From positions 1 through 64,000 of the forward strand of contig JACQYS010000011.1 of NCBI GenBank assembly GCA_016208105.1: DNA of 64,000 nt, read 5' to 3'. Within the stretch, counting starts at the first letter, position 1. Every line of letters starts with the position of its first letter. Source of the stretch: Desulfovibrio sp. Its GTDB lineage: Bacteria > Desulfobacterota > Desulfovibrionia > Desulfovibrionales > Desulfovibrionaceae. The position numbers were made by a program, and so were the translations under genes. Under the pieces are notes generated by a model, which did no database searches, was not told the origin of the DNA, and worked only from the letters and a program-made list of their open reading frames with translations. Below are positions 61,604 through 64,000 of this stretch, in pieces.

Positions 61604-61624
61604 GAAAATGATAATCAATGTCAA
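61604..61624 (-). promoter_or_regulatory. Fur box overlapping a -35 element
   Basis: GAAAATGATAATCAATGTC at 61604-61622 matches 16 of 19 positions of GATAATGATAATCATTATC. TTGACA on the minus strand (61619-61624) overlaps it. The -10 is not clear. Confidence 0.65.
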
Positions 61625-61715
61625 TAAGGATTGCTCACACTGTGCGCTCAGGGCCACTGGCCTAGATGACGCCCGCTCAAGAAAGCCTGTCGAGAAGCAT
61701 GGGAGGGGGGAAGAA

Positions 61716-61761
61716 TACAAAAAGGCGCTCCCGCGAGGCTGAGGACGTCTCGCGGGAGCGC
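61716..61761 (-). terminator. Terminator of the rubrerythrin gene
   Basis: A perfect 13-base-pair stem, GCGCTCCCGCGAG at 61725-61737 with 61749-61761, is followed on the minus strand by CTTTTTGTATT. Confidence 0.85.
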
Positions 61762-61880
61762 GGCGGGTCTATTTATTGAGCCCTTTGTGAAACCGGCCTG
61801 TGTGGCCCGTTCGCACGGCCAAGCAAACCGAAAACTCAAGGCGGCGCCGCTGACCGGACTTGCCGGGCAGGCCCCGGTGT

Positions 61881-62456
61881 CTACCAGTTCTCGCCGAGCA
61901 GCTCGAAGTACGCCTGGGGATGGGCGCAGGCAGGGCACATGCCCGGAGCCTCTTCGTGCGTATGCAGGTAGCCGCAGTTGCGGCAGCGCCAGGTGACCGG
62001 CTTGTCACGCTTGAACACGCGCCCGTTCTCCACGTTGGCCAAGAGGTCGCGGAAGCGCTTCTCGTGCTGCTTTTCCGCAACGGACACCGCGTTCCACACG
62101 GCAGCGATCTCGGGGAAGCCGTCGGCCAGGGCCTGCTGCGCGAAAGTGGGGTAGAGGTCGCTGTGCTCCTCGTGCTCACCCATGGCCGAAGCCAAAAGGT
62201 TTTCCGCCGTGGTGCCGATCTTGCCGGCCGGGAAACAGGCCGTTATCTCCAGGTCCCCGCCCTGGAGGAACTTGAAGAAGCGTTTGGCGTGCTCCTTCTC
62301 CTGGTTGGCGGTTTCCTCGAAGATGTCGGCGATCTGGACGAAGCACTCTTTCTTGGCCACGCCGGCGAAATAGGTGTAGCGGTTGCGCGCCTGGCTTTCA
62401 CCGGCAAAGGATTTCAGCAGGTTCTGTTCGGTCTTGGTTCCTTTCAAGCTGGGCAT
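61881..62456 (-). CDS. rbr: Rubrerythrin
   Basis: A peroxide-reducing diiron protein of anaerobes. The 191-residue protein has a ferritin-like four-helix domain with the diiron ligand motifs SFAGESQARNRYTYF, NQEKEHAKRFF, MGEHEEHSDLYP and VAEKQHEKRF, then a C-terminal rubredoxin domain with CRNCGYLHT and CPACAHP binding one iron. All ligands are present. The AAGGAG site is nine bases upstream. A PerR-like palindrome sits 67-81 bases before the start. The downstream gene at 61238 is separated by a terminator. Confidence 0.95.
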   Translation of the reverse strand: MPSLKGTKTEQNLLKSFAGESQARNRYTYFAGVAKKECFVQIADIFEETANQEKEHAKRFFKFLQGGDLEITACFPAGKIGTTAENLLASAMGEHEEHSDLYPTFAQQALADGFPEIAAVWNAVSVAEKQHEKRFRDLLANVENGRVFKRDKPVTWRCRNCGYLHTHEEAPGMCPACAHPQAYFELLGENW

Positions 62457-62522
62457 GTCGTATCGCTCCTTTTTTGTCTTTTGTGTTTCCTGAAGAAATA
62501 ACCGGCCTGTATCAAGGCAAGT

Positions 62523-62537
62523 TATTAATAATTATTC
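62523..62537. promoter_or_regulatory. Possible PerR-type operator of rbr
   Basis: TATTAATAATTATTC, centred on AAT-A-ATT, matches about 10 of 14 informative positions of the PerR consensus TTATAATnATTATAA. A TTGATA hexamer follows it at 62553-62558 on the minus strand. Confidence 0.35.
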
Positions 62538-62698
62538 TTTACAAGAAACGATTATCAAGAAGCTTCAGGCTCGTCAAACCAATTTCTAGTGAAAATGCAT
62601 GCGGCAAGGCTTAATCCTCTTCGTACCTGATATGTGGAGTTTTTCCAGCCTCTTTTGGTCCGGGTGTTTTCAAGCGCTTTTGTGGAGGGGAAAAGTCA

Positions 62699-62739
62699 GG
62701 CGCCGTCCCGCGCCTCCTGGATAAGCGCGGGACGGCGCC
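62699..62739. terminator. Large hairpin downstream of the RND remnant
   Basis: A perfect 15-base-pair stem, GGCGCCGTCCCGCGC at 62699-62713 with 62725-62739. On the minus strand it is followed after a few bases by TTTTCCCC. It is probably the surviving terminator of a deleted efflux operon. Confidence 0.6.
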
Positions 62740-62803
62740 ACGCATTGGGAGGAGGTCCCAAAGTTTGGCAACGTGCAGGTGTGATGGTCTGACTACCAAA
62801 CGT

Positions 62804-62887
62804 TCATGACTTTTTGGCTTTCACCAGGAACATCCGCAGCACCACCACGAAGAACACCGGTATGAAGAGCACCGACCGCCTGTTCAT
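62804..62887 (-). pseudogene. C-terminal remnant of an RND efflux transporter
   Basis: A 27-codon frame ends in VLFIPVFFVVVLRMF followed by a basic tail. It matches the last membrane helix and tail of AcrB/HAE1-type RND pumps, which read VLAIFFVPVFFVVV. A stop codon two codons upstream of the ATG cuts it off, there is no ribosome site, and no other pump sequence is nearby. It lies just before a strong hairpin, as an operon end would. Confidence 0.5.
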
Positions 62888-63397
62888 ATTGGGCTAAAAA
62901 AATGGGCGTATCGTTACAAATGCATGGGTGTTCGTAAAATGTTCCTGCCGTCATGATGGATGCTCCTAACCGAGCCAGGATGGTGCATAGGCTGTTCGTT
63001 CACTGTTCGCATTGTTGGCCAAGGCTGTTCGCAAACTGTTCCAAATTGCCTGAACACCTGAGAATCTCTGAGTTTTTCATCTCGCCAGATCGCCGGATGC
63101 CGGCTGTGGCCGAAAGCTGGATCCTTCCGGACGTGCGTTAAGCCTGGGCTTGCCTGAGAAGGCGAAAGCTGGCGCTTAAGGTGCACAAAGCGCAAAGCTT
63201 TTGCCAAAGCTTGGCTGTGGCAAGCCTTCTTGCACATTGAAAACTAGGGAATCCCTACTTGTTCAGTTGGGTATTTTGAGTATGGTCCAGGCAACAATTC
63301 TAAACGTTGGACGCCATGAGGGGTTGGGGCGTTCAAAATCCGGCATGCCGTCCCGGAGAGATTCGCCAAACCTCAAGTCCCAAGCGGAGAGTCGGCA
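62888..63397. other. 510-base gap before bacteriohemerythrin
   Basis: No gene is supported. Sequences CTGTTCG and TGTTCGCA recur between 62990 and 63040 but do not form a regular array. It should contain the hemerythrin promoter, which I could not choose. Confidence 0.35.
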
Positions 63398-63808
63398 ATG
63401 CCTTTCATCGACTGGAATGACGACATGTGTGTCGGGGAACCGATGATCGACGACCAGCACAAGAACCTGGTCAATCTGATTAATGACATCGATGATGCCA
63501 CCAGGCGATATGTCAGCCATGCAGAAGTGTCCGAGTACATGCAAAGGTTCTTCAAATACATGATGGACCACATGCAGGAAGAAGAGTCTCTCATGGACCA
63601 GAGTACGTACAAACAGTACTTCACGCATGTGCAGGAGCACATTGAGTTTTCTCAGAAGACCATGGATTTCTATAAGAAGTTCATCGACGACCAGAAAGTC
63701 GACATACAAGAACTGCTCAACTATCTTGTTTCCTGGTTCATAAATCACACGACTGTGATGGACAGGACGTTGGCCCTGCATCTGCTCGAGAAGGGTGTGA
63801 AGCATTAG
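63398..63808 (+). CDS. Bacteriohemerythrin
   Basis: A 136-residue single-domain oxygen-binding diiron protein. The ligand motifs are in order: WNDDMCVGEPMIDDQHKNL (first His), FFKYMMDHMQEEESLM (His and Glu), YFTHVQEHIEF (two His), and WFINHTTVMDRTL (His and Asp), matching the H-HxxxE-HxxxH-HxxxxD pattern. Such proteins store, deliver or sense oxygen in microaerophiles and anaerobes. GGAGAG precedes the ATG. It fits the rubrerythrin neighbourhood as oxygen handling. Confidence 0.93.
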   Translation: MPFIDWNDDMCVGEPMIDDQHKNLVNLINDIDDATRRYVSHAEVSEYMQRFFKYMMDHMQEEESLMDQSTYKQYFTHVQEHIEFSQKTMDFYKKFIDDQKVDIQELLNYLVSWFINHTTVMDRTLALHLLEKGVKH

Positions 63809-63842
63809 GAAGAGCCTTTTGCCCTTCTTTTGATCATCCTCC

Positions 63843-64000
63843 TTATCCTGCTGTAACGCGCCTGTTCGAAGTTCTCAGCCAGTTCCAGCCGGGAGCTGGC
63901 TTCACGTCCCGTTCCAGCATCGCCTCCATCTCCTCTGCGCCCGCAGGCTCCAGCTTTTCCAGAGGCTTCTTGAGTACTCGCAGAAGTCCCTGGTCCTTTT
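63843..64000 (-). CDS. 3' end of an unidentified gene (partial)
   Basis: A minus-strand frame open from the right edge to a stop at 63843, with core-like third positions. It reads LLRVLKKPLEKLEPAGAEEM, then LERDVKPAPGWNWLRTS and a basic end NRRVTAG. No family is recognised from the last 52 residues. Confidence 0.45.
   Translation of the reverse strand, partial: KDQGLLRVLKKPLEKLEPAGAEEMEAMLERDVKPAPGWNWLRTSNRRVTAG

Overview
The window looks like a chromosomal stretch from a GC-rich anaerobic or microaerophilic Desulfobacterota bacterium, most likely a member of the Desulfovibrionales. This is inferred from rubrerythrin and bacteriohemerythrin genes, a strong preference for G or C at third codon positions, many PAS/CACHE histidine kinases, and small accessory islands between housekeeping genes. 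No rRNA, tRNA or CRISPR array was seen.

Layout. 1-0.5 kb: the 3' end of an IS1595/ISXO2-type transposase and a frameshifted integrase remnant. 0.5-3.7 kb: core genes (glycerophosphodiester phosphodiesterase, SerB, a TraX-like membrane protein). 4.1-6.7 kb: a small accessory island with a two-HKD phospholipase D-like protein and a MntA/HepT toxin-antitoxin pair. 6.9-14.0 kb: a SWIM-SNF2 helicase, then a peptide-binding lipoprotein translationally coupled to a bifunctional RelA/SpoT enzyme. 14.1-15.9 kb: an AT-rich OLD-family ATPase/TOPRIM nuclease inserted behind spoT. 15.9-27 kb: CheW, a PNPOx-like flavoprotein, an orphan VgrG with a 17-heptad Q/N-rich C-terminal stalk, a secreted alpha/beta hydrolase, a CHASE histidine kinase, an SRPBCC protein and a small secreted protein behind a candidate sigma-54 promoter.

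27.3-36.1 kb is an accessory region. It holds a phage-type control and replication module (repressor, zinc-ribbon protein, replisome organiser, helicase loader, HTH protein) with repeated AGAGGA-N3-TCCTCT palindromes around the repressor. BrnTA and HigBA modules follow; both appear to be driven by the same leaderless promoter geometry. A GIY-YIG protein, a secreted PLD nuclease and an orphan BrnA-like protein complete it.

36.6-61.0 kb is a dense signal-transduction region: an AhpD-like protein, two soluble or membrane HDIKSP-type kinases, a PAS-containing chemoreceptor, CheX, two tandem multi-PAS HisKA_2 kinases, a CACHE-GGDEF diguanylate cyclase, a metallophosphoesterase, and a run of receiver-output proteins (REC-degenerate HD, REC-histidine kinase, REC-HDOD, REC-LuxR) around a large CACHE-PAS kinase. 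A promoter-to-terminator pair without an ORF (41.85-42.13 kb) marks a possible small RNA.

61.2-64 kb is oxygen and iron related: an unknown 105-residue protein behind a good Fur box, rubrerythrin with a PerR-like box, the last codons of a lost RND efflux pump, bacteriohemerythrin, and the 3' end of an unidentified gene. Start codons were moved inward from the longest ORF wherever a Shine-Dalgarno site or signal peptide supported it.
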